A stretch of DNA of 64,000 nt from Paenibacillus sp. D2_2 (GTDB lineage: Bacteria > Bacillota > Bacilli > Paenibacillales > Paenibacillaceae): NCBI RefSeq assembly GCF_031199965.1, contig NZ_CP133605.1, forward strand, positions 3,504,501-3,568,500, written 5' to 3'. Shown piece by piece: positions 28,506 to 38,322 of the stretch. How positions within the stretch are numbered: the first letter of the stretch is position 1; every line of letters begins with the position of its first letter. Made by a program: the position numbers and the translations under genes. The notes under the pieces are model-generated. The model was not told the DNA's origin. It saw nothing but the letters and a program-made list of their open reading frames with translations, and did no database searches.

Positions 28506-28670
28506 CAGTCTCAGCCCCTCTAACCTACTATTTTTATTCCACATCCATAGTTGTGAACGAACTAGTATATGTAATCCCTGATGGGAAATATAACCATTAT
28601 CATAGTTTGATTAGAGAAAAAAGGCAATGCTCAATCAACGTTTATTTCCGATTAATTATTTCCTAAAAGA

Positions 28671-28703
28671 ACGGCTCCGTCCTCGATTCGAGGCGGAGCC
28701 GTA
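28671..28703 (-). terminator. Terminator of the GH20 gene
   Basis: ACGGCTCCGCCTCG-AATCGAGG-ACGGAGCCGT followed by TCTTTTAGG on the minus strand, with nine outer pairs. It lies beyond the repeat copy at 28722-28799. Confidence 0.8.
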
Positions 28704-28721
28704 ATAGTTCTGTTAGAATAA

Positions 28722-28799
28722 GTGGTTCAAAAAGATCGATTTTCAGCACCGAGAAGGTTGGATGAAGCTAGGGCCTGCGGACTTTTTGAACTACCTCTA
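28722..28799 (-). repeat. Gene-end repeat, copy A
   Basis: Read on the minus strand it starts TAGAGGTAGTTCAAAAAGTC at 28799; its first TAG is the stop codon of the GH20 gene. It closes with CTTTTTGAACCAC, the inverted end. Shares GCTAGGG...GGACTTTTTGAAC and TTTTCAGCACC blocks with copy B at 46132-46238. Confidence 0.7.
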
Positions 28800-30712
28800 T
28801 AGAGGATTCAATACATGGAAAAATACGTTTGGTGACGCCATTCGGTAATAATAGCTGCACCAGCCGACTCCCATATGGTCGAAGCGATTGTTAAAGCTGT
28901 AAATGAGGCGTTCTTGTTCCAGTTCCTCTATCCGCTCAAGACGGCCCTCAACAAAATCGAGTAACCTTTCAGAAGCAGTATCCAGTCGGTTGACCACGCC
29001 ACCATAGCGAATATCGATCACTTCCCAGCCGAACGGCTTGAAGACACGCATCCATTGGCTTCGATGAGCACGGCGCAGCTCTTGTACGGAAGCGGAGATC
29101 GCTGGTAGTACCTGAACCGCGATATGTCTCAGCGTCTCTGTATCCCCTGCATCATACGCATGCTTGAGCTGAACGCCGACCTCGCTCTTCTGCTTCAGGA
29201 CACCGCTTAATTTCTCTGGTACCTCAAAGATATAATCAAGCTCCGCCATAGGATCACGGACATCACGAATCGCCTGTTCCAAGGCAGCATAGTGCTCGTT
29301 AAGCTCCAGTCCTTCGATTTGTTTATCAAACAAGCCAAGTAGTACATCCTGATACAGCAAAAATTTCGATGGGTTGCTCTGTCTCGTGTTATTCGGCTCG
29401 GAGCCTGGAACCTCGTCCAGATCCTTGAACTTGAGGAAAGCTTCCGCCTCGATTCCCGTGCAGAATTTTACTCTTTCCGTTACTTGTTCCCACGCCAAAT
29501 CCCCTTCTGTATATGCGTGCTCTGCATATAACTGCAGACCGAGCAATGCAGCGACTGGGTTACTCTCATTCCCGTCATCACCCCACATTGTGGCGTAAAT
29601 GTCACGAATACCTTCGCGCTTACATACCTTCAGCGCAGAATCTGTAGCGCGCAGGGATAAGCCGTAATTGACCCGAACGTATTAAACACCCAGACAGCTC
29701 CCGCAAATGCCAAGTTACATCCAAGCGGACGATGCTTAGCAATTTGTTTCTCGTAATCCTCCATCTCCGTGTGATAGTAGTCCCAGTACACCATCTCCAC
29801 ATTTTTCGGAATCCGCCGAGCCATTTCTTCCGGAATACCCGTTTCCGAGTTGTAATAATCCCGGCCATCCTCAGAAGCCAACTTCAGGAACATATCACTC
29901 CACATCATCGGCTCTAGACCCAGACGGGATGTTACTTTCAAGATTTTCTCCAAATGACCGATCATGATGTCGAACCGCGATTGGTAACCATTCCGGTCCA
30001 AATATTTACCGCGTCCAAGTTCCTCGGCTTCATCCATACCGATATGGACTCGCTTGCTTCTAAAAGGCGCACTGACACTCTCAAGCATATTCTCTACTAA
30101 TCGGTCTACCTTCTCATCGCCAACCAGTAAAGCACCTTTAGTATCTTTGTAAGCAGCTACAGACTCCCACTTCAAGAACTCTTCCAAATGCGCTAACGTC
30201 TGAATGCTTGGAAAAGCCTCGATTCCGAACTGATCTGCATAATCATCAATCTCTTTCAATTCTGCCGCATTATAACGACCGCGCATATATCCGAAGTATG
30301 GCTCACCAGAAATCTCGTAAGTATCCTCCATATACAACATCACGGTATTCAAGCCCATTAAAGCCATCTTACGTAAAAAATATTTGAAGCTATCCAGGGT
30401 AAGCACACCATTACGTGATAGATCGAACATTGGGCCGATCGTGCCAAATTGTTGATTCTCCTTTATATGAAAAGGTCTTCCTGTCTGCCCCTGTTGAATC
30501 AATAAACCGAGACCGCGGAAGAATTGATGCTTCTGTCCATAACGTATATATGCATTACCTTCTTCCAATCCGACTTCAAGCACGTTCTCAGATGACGAAG
30601 GACCCACTTGGACTTTGCCCCCATCATCAGACAATGTAAATGAGAGCTCCTGAGATAATGCCTTAATCCCCGGCATCAGGTCAGCAATATCCCCTTCAAA
30701 ATGAAGTTTCAC
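28797..30712 (-). pseudogene. GH20 beta-N-acetylhexosaminidase, one frameshift
   Basis: GTG 30712 follows GCGGGAGGAATTATTC. Restored length 638 aa. N-terminal GH20b-like domain (1-about 85, AYIRYGQKHQFFRGLGLL), then the barrel: TIGPMFDLSRNGVLTLDSF, YFGYMRGRYNAAELKEIDDY, RVHIGMDEAEELGRGKY (catalytic Asp-Glu pair), MWSDMFLKLA, then TMWGDDGNES. One A is missing at about 29640 (CAGATTCTG); restored it reads PCALQNSALKVCKREGI. It hydrolyses terminal beta-GlcNAc/GalNAc residues, likely on imported chito- or muropeptide-type glycans; no signal peptide. The stop codon coincides with a dispersed repeat. Confidence 0.9.
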
Positions 30713-30868
30713 GAATAATTCCTCCCGCTCTAGTATTGATAACGTTCAATTGCATTGCTCTTGCCCTATTCATTATATGTGAATTCAGTTCTAATTCTCA
30801 AGATTAATCCCGAATCGCTGCCACTTGACTGTCAGGCTAGCTGGAATGAGCATTTTATTCCTCTTCAG

Positions 30869-31336
30869 TCATTGCAAATCTAACCGAAGACGGATCATAT
30901 CACGGCATGGCAGTCCGTCTTCTATGATCTCTTCCTCATAATTTCTGACGAAGAAATCCTGGTCCACCCCCGTAATTCGAAATCCACATCTCTGGTATAA
31001 TCTCAGCTGAATTAGGCTTGAGTTGCCTGTGCCTATTTCCACAGAGCGAGCACCCAGCCTCCTAGCTTCTTCAATGGCCTGCAGCACCAGCTTCTTACCG
31101 AACCCACGTCCATGATATTGCTCTGCAACGGCAATATTCACAATTTCGATGGTTCTCGGATGCGTAGGAATCAGAACAAACTCACCAATAAGCTCACCAT
31201 CGATATAAGCGAGATAACAATTTCCCCTTGCTAAATAATCATCTATCAACGCTTTGGAAGGGTCAGCGAGCAGAAGCAGCTCATATGGAGTTTCTTGCCC
31301 AGCTTGCAAATCCAGCAGTTTATATCCGATTTCCAT
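30869..31336 (-). CDS. GNAT N-acetyltransferase
   Basis: 155 residues from ATG 31336, with AGGGGATATTGAG upstream; a longer frame begins at 31390 without a site. Conserved core: YLAYIDGELIGEFVLIPTHP, IVNIAVAEQYHGRGFGKKLV (acetyl-CoA pyrophosphate loop), LRLYQRCGFRITGV. Resembles small YvbK-like acetyltransferases; substrate unknown. Intact, apparently monocistronic. Confidence 0.85.
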   Translation of the reverse strand: MEIGYKLLDLQAGQETPYELLLLADPSKALIDDYLARGNCYLAYIDGELIGEFVLIPTHPRTIEIVNIAVAEQYHGRGFGKKLVLQAIEEARRLGARSVEIGTGNSSLIQLRLYQRCGFRITGVDQDFFVRNYEEEIIEDGLPCRDMIRLRLDLQ

Positions 31337-31411
31337 CTCAATATCCCCTATTCTATAATATCCTGACATCAGAAAAATTCTATGATTCATAGAAAATTAA
31401 CTTTCAAAAAG

Positions 31412-31432
31412 TAAGTAAATAACATATACTTA
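31412..31432 (+). promoter_or_regulatory. Inverted repeat before the nitroreductase gene
   Basis: TAAGT-N11-ACTTA, within AAAGTAAGTAAATAACATAT. Position 66 bases before the start fits an operator for a HxlR/MarR-type redox regulator, as known for related nitroreductase genes; no such regulator gene is adjacent. Confidence 0.3.
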
Positions 31433-31497
31433 TATTACACAGTGAAATGAAGTAACAATATTTCATTCATCATTATTTTACATAAGGAGTGCTATAC

Positions 31498-32133
31498 ATG
31501 GGTGATTTTGTTTCAATTATTGAGAACCGACGCTCGGCAAATAAATTTATTAAAGGGGTTCAATTGCCAGTCGAAGAATTAGAAGAAATATTCAAGTTGG
31601 TGAAATTAGCACCCTCCGCGTTCAATCTGCAGCACGCTCATTATGTTGTTGTTAATGACCGGGACATGATTGAAAAATTGTACGGTGCTGCCAACAAGCA
31701 ATACAAAGTACTTACTGCTTCCGCCGTTATCCTTGTCCTAGGTAATTTGGAAGCTTACAAGGATGTAGCACGAATCAATGAAGGCTTCTTGAATTTAGGT
31801 GTATTTAGTAAGCAGGAATACGACACGGAGGTTGAGTCCGTAACTGGCTTCTATGAGGGCGGTGGGCAGCAATTTATGCGCGATGAGGCGATTCGGAATT
31901 CCAGCCTGTCTGCACAGTTATTTATGTATATTGCAAAGGATAGAGGTTGGGATACTTGTCCGATGATTGGTTTTGATCCTAATGCAGTACAAGAACTTCT
32001 GAACATTCCTGACAATTATATTCCTACGATGATGATTACGATTGGCAAAGCAGATCCTTCCAGCCAACGTCCACGTGGTTACCGTAAGCCGGTAGGAGAA
32101 TTTGTAAGCTACAACGAATTTGGCAAACAGTAA
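31498..32133 (+). CDS. Nitroreductase-family flavoenzyme
   Basis: 211 residues from ATG 31498, eight bases after AAGGAG; GTG 31489 overlaps the ribosome binding site and is unlikely. FMN-binding N-terminus VSIIENRRSANKF, LVKLAPSAFNLQHAHYVVV (phosphate and ring contacts), and C-terminal DTCPMIGFDPNAVQELLNIP with MMITIGKAD. It fits the YodC/MhqN-like group, NAD(P)H-dependent reductases of quinones and nitro compounds, cytosolic. Followed by a strong terminator. Confidence 0.92.
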   Translation: MGDFVSIIENRRSANKFIKGVQLPVEELEEIFKLVKLAPSAFNLQHAHYVVVNDRDMIEKLYGAANKQYKVLTASAVILVLGNLEAYKDVARINEGFLNLGVFSKQEYDTEVESVTGFYEGGGQQFMRDEAIRNSSLSAQLFMYIAKDRGWDTCPMIGFDPNAVQELLNIPDNYIPTMMITIGKADPSSQRPRGYRKPVGEFVSYNEFGKQ

Positions 32134-32142
32134 TTATCGAAG

Positions 32143-32186
32143 AAAACGGTGTAAGACGGTCAATTGCCGCCTTGCACCGTTTTTTA
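32143..32186 (+). terminator. Terminator of the nitroreductase gene
   Basis: AAAACGGTGTAAGACGG-TCAATTG-CCGCCTTGCACCGTTTTTT: long stem with two mismatches and T6 tail. Confidence 0.9.
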
Positions 32187-32214
32187 TCCTGGCATGGCTT
32201 CAAGTGTAGCTACT

Positions 32215-33231
32215 CTAAGCCTTTAAGATTTGCTTGATTATTCCCTTCCCGTTCTCTGCCTCAACTTCAGCATAGGCCCCGTTAATCAGCGTAACCTGCG
32301 GCGGAACGTGGCCGAAGTCCATATCATAGATAATCGGTAGCTCTAATTCATCTGCCAACTCTTGATAAAGATCCTCTACTGTATAATTATCGATTGGTCG
32401 GTTAGCGCTGCTTCGACCGAACATAATTCCGGAGCAGTTGTCGAACCAACCAGCTAACTTCATATGCACCAATGATCTGCGTACATCGGCAGTGTTCAGC
32501 TCGCAATTCTCCAAATACCAGAGTATTGGTTCGTTGTGGATATACGATTCCTGAAAATGACGAATGTCTCCGAACGGAGTACCGATAAGATGCCTGATCA
32601 CATCGATACAGCCGCCAAGCAACCTTCCTTCCAGCCTTACCTTCTGTCCGGATACCGTCTTCCAGCACGTTGGTTCGGTCAAGTGATAGACACAAGGCGA
32701 AACAACATCATGCTGCCATTCCTTCTGGTAGTATGGTGAAGAATGCTGCAGGACCTCTTCTCCTACCTTCGTCTTCAGCACAATCTCCCACATCGCTGTT
32801 GTCTCATCGGAGTAATCCCCCCGAAAATCAACAATATTCGTCCCATGCGCAGTAGCGATGCCGGTCTTCAAAGTAACCGCCAACAACAGAACACTGATGT
32901 CCGAATAGCCCAGGATCCACTTGCTCTGAATCCGCTCGAAATCTATAAGTTCTAGTATTTCGATTAACAGCTCTCCGCCCCAAGGTGGAATAATCAAATC
33001 AATTTGCTCATCGCCCATCATCTTGTTGAACTCATCAGCACGTACTCGGGCTGGAGCCGATTTCGCTTTATTCTGCGTCCAAGCCGTATCACCGCAGATC
33101 ACAGCGTATCCTTTTGCCTCCATCCGATTGCTGGCTTGTTTAAGCAAATCATGTAATTCGGCAGGTACTCCTGATGAAGGGGCCGTTACTCCGATCGTAG
33201 CACCCGAATTCAAAGACGGATATTTAATCAT
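32215..33231 (-). CDS. S66 peptidase (LD-carboxypeptidase / MccF-like)
   Basis: 338 residues; ATG 33231, six bases after TGAGGTGA, preferred over ATG 33237 which overlaps the site. SLNSGATIGVTAPSSGVP start, nucleophile Ser in ILGYSDISVLL, Glu in YLENCELNTADVRRS and His in DMDFGHVPPQVTL give the Ser-Glu-His triad of family S66. Length and IDLIIPPWGGEL resemble the MccF side of the family. It cleaves LD-peptide bonds of muropeptides or a microcin-type amide; localisation is cytosolic (no signal). Intact. Confidence 0.9.
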   Translation of the reverse strand: MIKYPSLNSGATIGVTAPSSGVPAELHDLLKQASNRMEAKGYAVICGDTAWTQNKAKSAPARVRADEFNKMMGDEQIDLIIPPWGGELLIEILELIDFERIQSKWILGYSDISVLLLAVTLKTGIATAHGTNIVDFRGDYSDETTAMWEIVLKTKVGEEVLQHSSPYYQKEWQHDVVSPCVYHLTEPTCWKTVSGQKVRLEGRLLGGCIDVIRHLIGTPFGDIRHFQESYIHNEPILWYLENCELNTADVRRSLVHMKLAGWFDNCSGIMFGRSSANRPIDNYTVEDLYQELADELELPIIYDMDFGHVPPQVTLINGAYAEVEAENGKGIIKQILKA

Positions 33232-33329
33232 ACACATTCACCTCATGACTATAACTTCACTTCGATTTATCCATCCATTCTAAATCAATTCATTATCATA
33301 GAACAATATAATTATGAATTTATTTCTAC

Positions 33330-34175
33330 TTACCTTCCGCCCCTCGGCGTTCTGCCTGTCAGCTTACGGTACGATTTGAAGAAGCTCGAATAACCGGTGA
33401 AGCCTGACATGAAGCAAGCCTGAGTAGCGGTGAATCCTTGCCTCATTAGTTCGTCTGCCTTCAGAATTCTCTTGTGAGTGATATATTGATTGATCGTATA
33501 CCCCGTCGTTTCTTTAAATATATGACATAAATAATATTTTGTAATAAAAAACTGTTCGGCCAAAAGGTCCAGTGTAAGGGATTCATCAAGGTTATTATTA
33601 ATATATTCAAGCACCGCTGCGACCTTCGGCTCTCCCCTCTTGCTGCTGCTTGGTGAGTGATTCTGGGCCAAATCATTGATCATGGAGGCAATTTGCACAA
33701 TGATACATTTAGCAACAATCTCATGCTCAGCGCTGCCCTGATTGAGCGCCCGCTGCAGCTTATTAAACAACTCTAGCAACCCACTCTCCTTCACCGTCTT
33801 GGCGCTGAGTTGGTTATCTTGACCTAGCCTGCGGTATTTAATCGTCCAGAACAGGTCGACTCCGCTAGACATGAACGGAGCCATAAAGTTTCCGTCAAGC
33901 GTCAACACCGCCCGTTCATAGGGCTGATCCTCTGCTATATTAACGACATGAAGCTCGTTGGAATTCATCATCAAGATCGAATAAGGCTCCAGCTCATATT
34001 TACTGCCTTCGATGGTGAAGTTGCCTGAACCGCTGATGAACATAAAAATCTCATAGCCCTTCTCATAATGTGGCTTATAATGTAGCGGATTCGGATGCTC
34101 GTCCCGGACATGATGATACCAAAAAGAATGATCCTCCGCAGTGTAATGAAGATTTACCGCCCCGTGCTCTGCCAT
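33330..34175 (-). CDS. AraC-family regulator (divergent to sugar operon)
   Basis: 281 residues; ATG 34175 with GGAGGTGA nearby, while the longer frame from 34226 has none. N-terminal cupin sensor (PHYEKGYEIFMFISGSGNF, MMNSNELHVVNI), C-terminal double HTH: LTLDLLAEQFFITKYYLCHIF and TATQACFMSGFTGYSSFFKSY. The gene is divergent, 124 bases from the four-gene epimerase/oxidoreductase operon, so it most likely regulates it in response to a sugar or sugar acid. Intact. Confidence 0.9.
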   Translation of the reverse strand: MAEHGAVNLHYTAEDHSFWYHHVRDEHPNPLHYKPHYEKGYEIFMFISGSGNFTIEGSKYELEPYSILMMNSNELHVVNIAEDQPYERAVLTLDGNFMAPFMSSGVDLFWTIKYRRLGQDNQLSAKTVKESGLLELFNKLQRALNQGSAEHEIVAKCIIVQIASMINDLAQNHSPSSSKRGEPKVAAVLEYINNNLDESLTLDLLAEQFFITKYYLCHIFKETTGYTINQYITHKRILKADELMRQGFTATQACFMSGFTGYSSFFKSYRKLTGRTPRGGR

Positions 34176-34298
34176 AACATTCACCTCCATCTCAACATAC
34201 AGCAAGATTGGCATAGTTTCAAACAATTTTAGCGAGGAACTATGACAATATTAATGTTACATTCAAGAAGATAACAATTTAAAAGAGGTGATCTGCCA

Positions 34299-35156
34299 AT
34301 GCCAGCATCTGGATTTACTATTACAGGTTTTGCAGACGAGATTGACGAGAATTTTGTGACACAGTTGAAAGGGCTTAGCAGTCTAGATATTCGATTTATA
34401 GAAATTCGAGGGGTAGATGGTAAGAACATTTCCAACCTGACCCCGCCAGAGATCCGTGAGGTTCAGAACAGACTGGAGGCTTACGGGATCCGTGTATCTT
34501 CTATCGGCTCTCCTATTGGAAAAATTACGCTTCAAGATGACTTTAACGCCCATTTGGATATTACCAAGCGCATTTTTGAAACCGCTCACACCTTGAACAG
34601 TCCGTTTGTACGTATATTCAGCTTCTACATCCCGCAAGGTGGCGATGCAGCCCTTTACCGGAACGAGGTTATCGAACGTATGGGCGCAATTGTAGAAGCC
34701 GCCGAAGGCAGCGGATTAACGATCCTGCATGAGAACGAAAAAGAAATCTATGGGGATATTCCGGAACGCTGTCTCGATCTGCTTAATACGTTTGGCTCCC
34801 CTCATTTTGCCTGCGCCTATGATCCGGCCAACTTTGTTCAATGCGGTAGTGAAGCATATCCAGCAGCCTATGAGCTACTGAAACCTTACATCAAATATGT
34901 GCATATCAAGGATGCCCTGGCAGAAGATGGGCGAAATGTCCCCGCTGGCATGGGGGCCGGACGAATTGAAGAAGCGCTGCAGGATTTGAAGACGAGCGAG
35001 TATAACGGCTTCCTGTCTCTGGAGCCTCATCTGGGCAGCTTTACCGGTCTGCATGAACTGGAGAATACATCGTTGCCTGATACGTTAGAAGCCAGTGGAT
35101 TACACAGCTTTAGGCTAGCCCATTCGTCTCTACTACAAATTTTAAATCGTATTTAA
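34299..35156 (+). CDS. Sugar phosphate isomerase/epimerase (TIM barrel), first of operon
   Basis: 285 residues from ATG 34299 after AAAGAGGTGATCTGCC. AP endonuclease 2-like TIM barrel: FTITGFADEIDENF, LDIRFIEIRGVDGKN, FVRIFSFYIPQG, ILHENEKEIYGDIPERC (metal Glu), FACAYDPANFVQCG (metal Asp), YVHIKDALAEDG (His/Asp) and FLSLEPHLGSF (metal Glu). Such proteins isomerise or dehydrate sugars and inosose-type compounds. It is the first gene of an operon alternating epimerase and Gfo/Idh/MocA dehydrogenase genes. Confidence 0.88.
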   Translation: MPASGFTITGFADEIDENFVTQLKGLSSLDIRFIEIRGVDGKNISNLTPPEIREVQNRLEAYGIRVSSIGSPIGKITLQDDFNAHLDITKRIFETAHTLNSPFVRIFSFYIPQGGDAALYRNEVIERMGAIVEAAEGSGLTILHENEKEIYGDIPERCLDLLNTFGSPHFACAYDPANFVQCGSEAYPAAYELLKPYIKYVHIKDALAEDGRNVPAGMGAGRIEEALQDLKTSEYNGFLSLEPHLGSFTGLHELENTSLPDTLEASGLHSFRLAHSSLLQILNRI

Positions 35157-35209
35157 AGATGCAGAAAATCAGTCTTTGAGCATGTACTTAATAAGGAGGT
35201 TATCTCAGA

Positions 35210-36373
35210 ATGGAATGCGTTCGCTTAGGAATTATCGGGATCGGCAATATGGGCACAGCTCATAGCTTGCACATTCATGCGGATCATAAAGTGCCAGGAA
35301 TGGTACTAAGTGCGGTCTGCGATATTAGCGAGGAGCGGCGGGCTTGGGCCAAGGAGCATTTGCTCGGTGTGGCGGTGTTCGAGCAGGCTGTCGATATGTA
35401 TCGGAGCGGTCTGATTGATGCAGTGCTGATTGCCGTTCCTCACTACGATCATCCCGCGCTCGCTGCCCTTGCGTTTGCCAACGGTCTACATGTGCTTGTC
35501 GAGAAACCGGCTGGAGTATATACAAAGCAGGTGCTGGAGATGAATGCCGCAGCGGAGGAATCGGGCAAAGTATTTGGCATTATGTATAATCAGCGCACAA
35601 ATCCCGTTTACCAGAAGGTAAGAGACCTGGTGCAAAGCGGCGAACTAGGCGCACTCAAACGCGTCGTCTGGATCATCACGAATTGGTACCGACCGCAGGC
35701 TTATCATGACTCGGGCTCCTGGCGTTCGACTTGGAAGGGAGAAGGCGGAGGCACACTGATAAACCAGAACCCACATAATCTTGATCTGCTGCAATGGATG
35801 CTAGGCATGCCGAGTCGTATCCGTTCCTTCTGTAGCTTCGGAAAATTTTACGATATCGAAGTTGAGGATGATGTGACCGCCTATCTGGAATATCCAAACG
35901 GAGCAAGCGGAGTGTATATCACTTCTACCGGAGAAGCCCCTGGGACGAACAGACTGGAGATCTCGGGTGATATGGGCCGGATCGTCGTGGAGAACAACCG
36001 GATCAGCTTCGACCGTAACCGCGTCTCGGAACGAGAGCATAACCGCATTAACACCGAACCGTTTAAAACACCTGAGTGCTGGCACGTGGAAATTCCGGTC
36101 ACTGCAGATGGTGGTGAACAGCATATCGGAATTCTAAAGAACTTCACTAATGCCATATTACATGGGGAGAAGCTGCTTGCTCCTGGCGAAGAAGGTATTC
36201 ACGGCTTGTTAATCTCGAATGCGATTCATTACTCCACCTGGACCGATAACTGGGCCGTACTGGACAATTTTGATCACGATCATTTCTATGAATTACTACA
36301 AGAGAGAATTAATAATTCTACCGTACAGAAGAATGTTAACCAGAAGGTTAGCGATGTTAGAGGTTCACATTAA
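35210..36373 (+). CDS. Gfo/Idh/MocA-family oxidoreductase
   Basis: 387 residues from ATG 35210 (AATAAGGAGGTTATCTCAGA). Rossmann start RLGIIGIGNMGTAHSLHIHA, cofactor/active-site motif LHVLVEKPAGVYT, then MYNQRTNPVYQKVRDLV and the C-terminal beta-sheet domain with GGGTLINQNPHNLDLLQWM (catalytic His). It oxidises or reduces a sugar or inositol hydroxyl with NAD(P). Neighbour epimerase genes imply a keto-sugar pathway. Intact. Confidence 0.9.
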   Translation: MECVRLGIIGIGNMGTAHSLHIHADHKVPGMVLSAVCDISEERRAWAKEHLLGVAVFEQAVDMYRSGLIDAVLIAVPHYDHPALAALAFANGLHVLVEKPAGVYTKQVLEMNAAAEESGKVFGIMYNQRTNPVYQKVRDLVQSGELGALKRVVWIITNWYRPQAYHDSGSWRSTWKGEGGGTLINQNPHNLDLLQWMLGMPSRIRSFCSFGKFYDIEVEDDVTAYLEYPNGASGVYITSTGEAPGTNRLEISGDMGRIVVENNRISFDRNRVSEREHNRINTEPFKTPECWHVEIPVTADGGEQHIGILKNFTNAILHGEKLLAPGEEGIHGLLISNAIHYSTWTDNWAVLDNFDHDHFYELLQERINNSTVQKNVNQKVSDVRGSH

Positions 36374-36388
36374 GAGGAGGCCTTATCC

Positions 36389-37150
36389 ATGTCCAAGATA
36401 TTAGGCGCACAGCTGTTTACGATCCGAAATTTCGTCGCTACCCCTGAGGAACTTGATCAAGCCCTAGGCAGGATCAGTGCAATGGGCTACCGGACAGTTC
36501 AAGTGTCCGCCATGTGGCATCTGTCTGTTGAGGAGATCGCAGCGATTGCCGCCAGTCACGGGCTGCAGATTGTCATCACGCATACTCCGTATGAACGCTT
36601 TATCAATGATCTGGATGGTGTGATCCGCGATCATCACAAGCTCGGCTGCGGCTTGGCTGGATTAGGCGGTCTGCCCAAGGAATACCAGAGCAAGGATGGA
36701 TATTATGCCTTCGCCAAGAAATTCTCGGCGATCGCCGATGAATTGGCGCAGAACGGACTGAAATTTAGTTACCACAACCATCATTTTGAATTTCAGAAAT
36801 ACGACGGGCAGCTCGGCTTGGACATTCTGATGGAACAGACGAATCCTGAAAATTTCCTGTTTACGTTGGATACGTACTGGGTACAGGTAGGCGGCGGTAA
36901 TCCAAGCAACTGGATCCGCAAGCTGAAGAACCGAATCGAGGCGATTCATCTGAAAGATCTGGCGATAATTGATTCGCAGCAGATTATGGCAGAAGTGATG
37001 GACGGAAACCTAGACTGGCCAGATATTCTGCAAGTCTGTGAGGAAGCCGGCGTAAAATGGTATCTGATTGAGCGCGATGACGGCCCGACCGATGCCTTCG
37101 AGAGCTTGAAGATCAGCTACGAACATCTGAGAAAGCTGGGGTATGAATAA
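36389..37150 (+). CDS. Sugar phosphate isomerase/epimerase, second copy
   Basis: 253 residues, ATG 36389 with AAGAGGAGGCCTTATCC. TIM barrel: ILGAQLFTIRNFVATPEEL, LKFSYHNHHFEFQKYDG (metal Glu), FLFTLDTYWVQVGGGNP (metal Asp), IEAIHLKDLAII (His), KWYLIERDDGPTDAFESL (metal Glu). Closer to the YcjR/IolE-like group than the first epimerase of this operon. It overlaps the start of the next gene by eight bases. Confidence 0.9.
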   Translation: MSKILGAQLFTIRNFVATPEELDQALGRISAMGYRTVQVSAMWHLSVEEIAAIAASHGLQIVITHTPYERFINDLDGVIRDHHKLGCGLAGLGGLPKEYQSKDGYYAFAKKFSAIADELAQNGLKFSYHNHHFEFQKYDGQLGLDILMEQTNPENFLFTLDTYWVQVGGGNPSNWIRKLKNRIEAIHLKDLAIIDSQQIMAEVMDGNLDWPDILQVCEEAGVKWYLIERDDGPTDAFESLKISYEHLRKLGYE

Positions 37151-38179
37151 GATGAGCCAGATGAATGTTGTAATTATCGGCTGTGGAGCCATAGGCCCGA
37201 TCCATGCAGAAGCGGTGACCAATTCAGACGCGGCACATCTGTATGGCGTATGCGATATCCTTCCTGAACGTGCTGAAGCGCTGGCTCAGCGTTATGGCTG
37301 CCAGGCTTTCACTAGCTTCGCACAGGTGCTGGCCGATGAGGACGTGCATAGTATCCACATCTGCACTCCGCATTACTTGCACGCCGAAATGGCTGTGCAA
37401 GCTGCCGCGGCTGGCAAGCAGATCGTGCTGAGAAGCCGATCGCGATGAATGTCCTGGAAGCCCGCGCCGTAAGTAGCGCGGTCCGCATTGCTGGAGTGAG
37501 CTGCTGCGCGATTTTACAGAATCGCTTAAATCCTTGCATCGAAGCGGCTAAAAGTCTAATTGATGAAGGATCGTATGGCAAGCTGTTAGGAATTAAAGCC
37601 TTTCTAACCTGGAAGCGTACGGCAGAATATTACGGCTCAGCCGACTGGCGCGGCAAATGGGCCACCGAAGGAGGAGGGCTGCTAATTAATCAGGCCGTGC
37701 ATATGCTTGACTTACTGTATTATCTCGGCGGAGAGGTTAAAGCCGTGAAGGGCCACATCGACACAAGGGTTCTTCAGGAGGTTATAGAAGTCGAGGATAC
37801 GGCAGAAGCGACTTTCTATTATAAGGATGGCAAGCACGGATGGTTTTACGCGACAAACGGCTATTCCGAGGACAGTCCGTTCTTTATCGAGATGCATTTA
37901 GAACAGGGTGTGCTGCGTTATATTGATAATAAGCTCATCCTTAAGTGCAATGGTAAGGAACAAATTCTAGCGGATGACATGCAAAGCAGTAAGTCTTCCA
38001 TCGGTAAAGCCTATTGGGGTAGCGGCCACGCCCGGCTGATCGACCAGTTCTATCAGACTCTGGCCGGCCATCCAGGCAGCTATTCCACCTTGCAAGACGC
38101 TGCCAATTCCATGGGCATTCTCGATGCCATATATGCTTCATCCAGAAATGATCGTAGAGAAATGATAGAGTTGTTCTAA
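37143..38179 (+). pseudogene. Gfo/Idh/MocA-family oxidoreductase, one frameshift
   Basis: Start ATG 37143 overlapping the upstream stop, or ATG 37152 which lies about ten bases after GGGG. NVVIIGCGAIGPIHAEAVTN gives the Rossmann start; a G is missing at about 37430, after which EKPIAMNVLEARAV supplies the EKP motif. The C-terminal domain follows with GGGLLINQAVHMLDLLYYLG. Restored length 345 aa. It completes the operon of two epimerases and two oxidoreductases. Probably NAD-dependent sugar dehydrogenase. Confidence 0.88.
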
Positions 38180-38204
38180 AAACCAGTGTGAATATAGGCA
38201 GCCG

Positions 38205-38320
38205 GGTGAAATGTTCTTCCGATCGCTGTTGTTCGTGGATTTCTCTGATTAATAAAATTCAAGAATGGTAGAAATCCACTTACAAAGGCGAACGCTCCGC
38301 TTCTCCAGAATCATTTCACC
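38205..38320. repeat. Imperfect inverted repeat with GAAGCGGAGCGTTCGCC core
   Basis: GGTGAAATG (38205) to CATTTCACC (38320) form the outer arms; TGGATTTCT (38236-38244) and AGAAATCCA (38270-38278) form the inner arms. The right arm holds the motif GAAGCGGAGCGTTCGCCTTT (minus strand), which I recall as a dispersed intergenic repeat in Paenibacillus. It lies between the oxidoreductase stop and a terminator. Confidence 0.55.
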
Positions 38321-38322
38321 TA

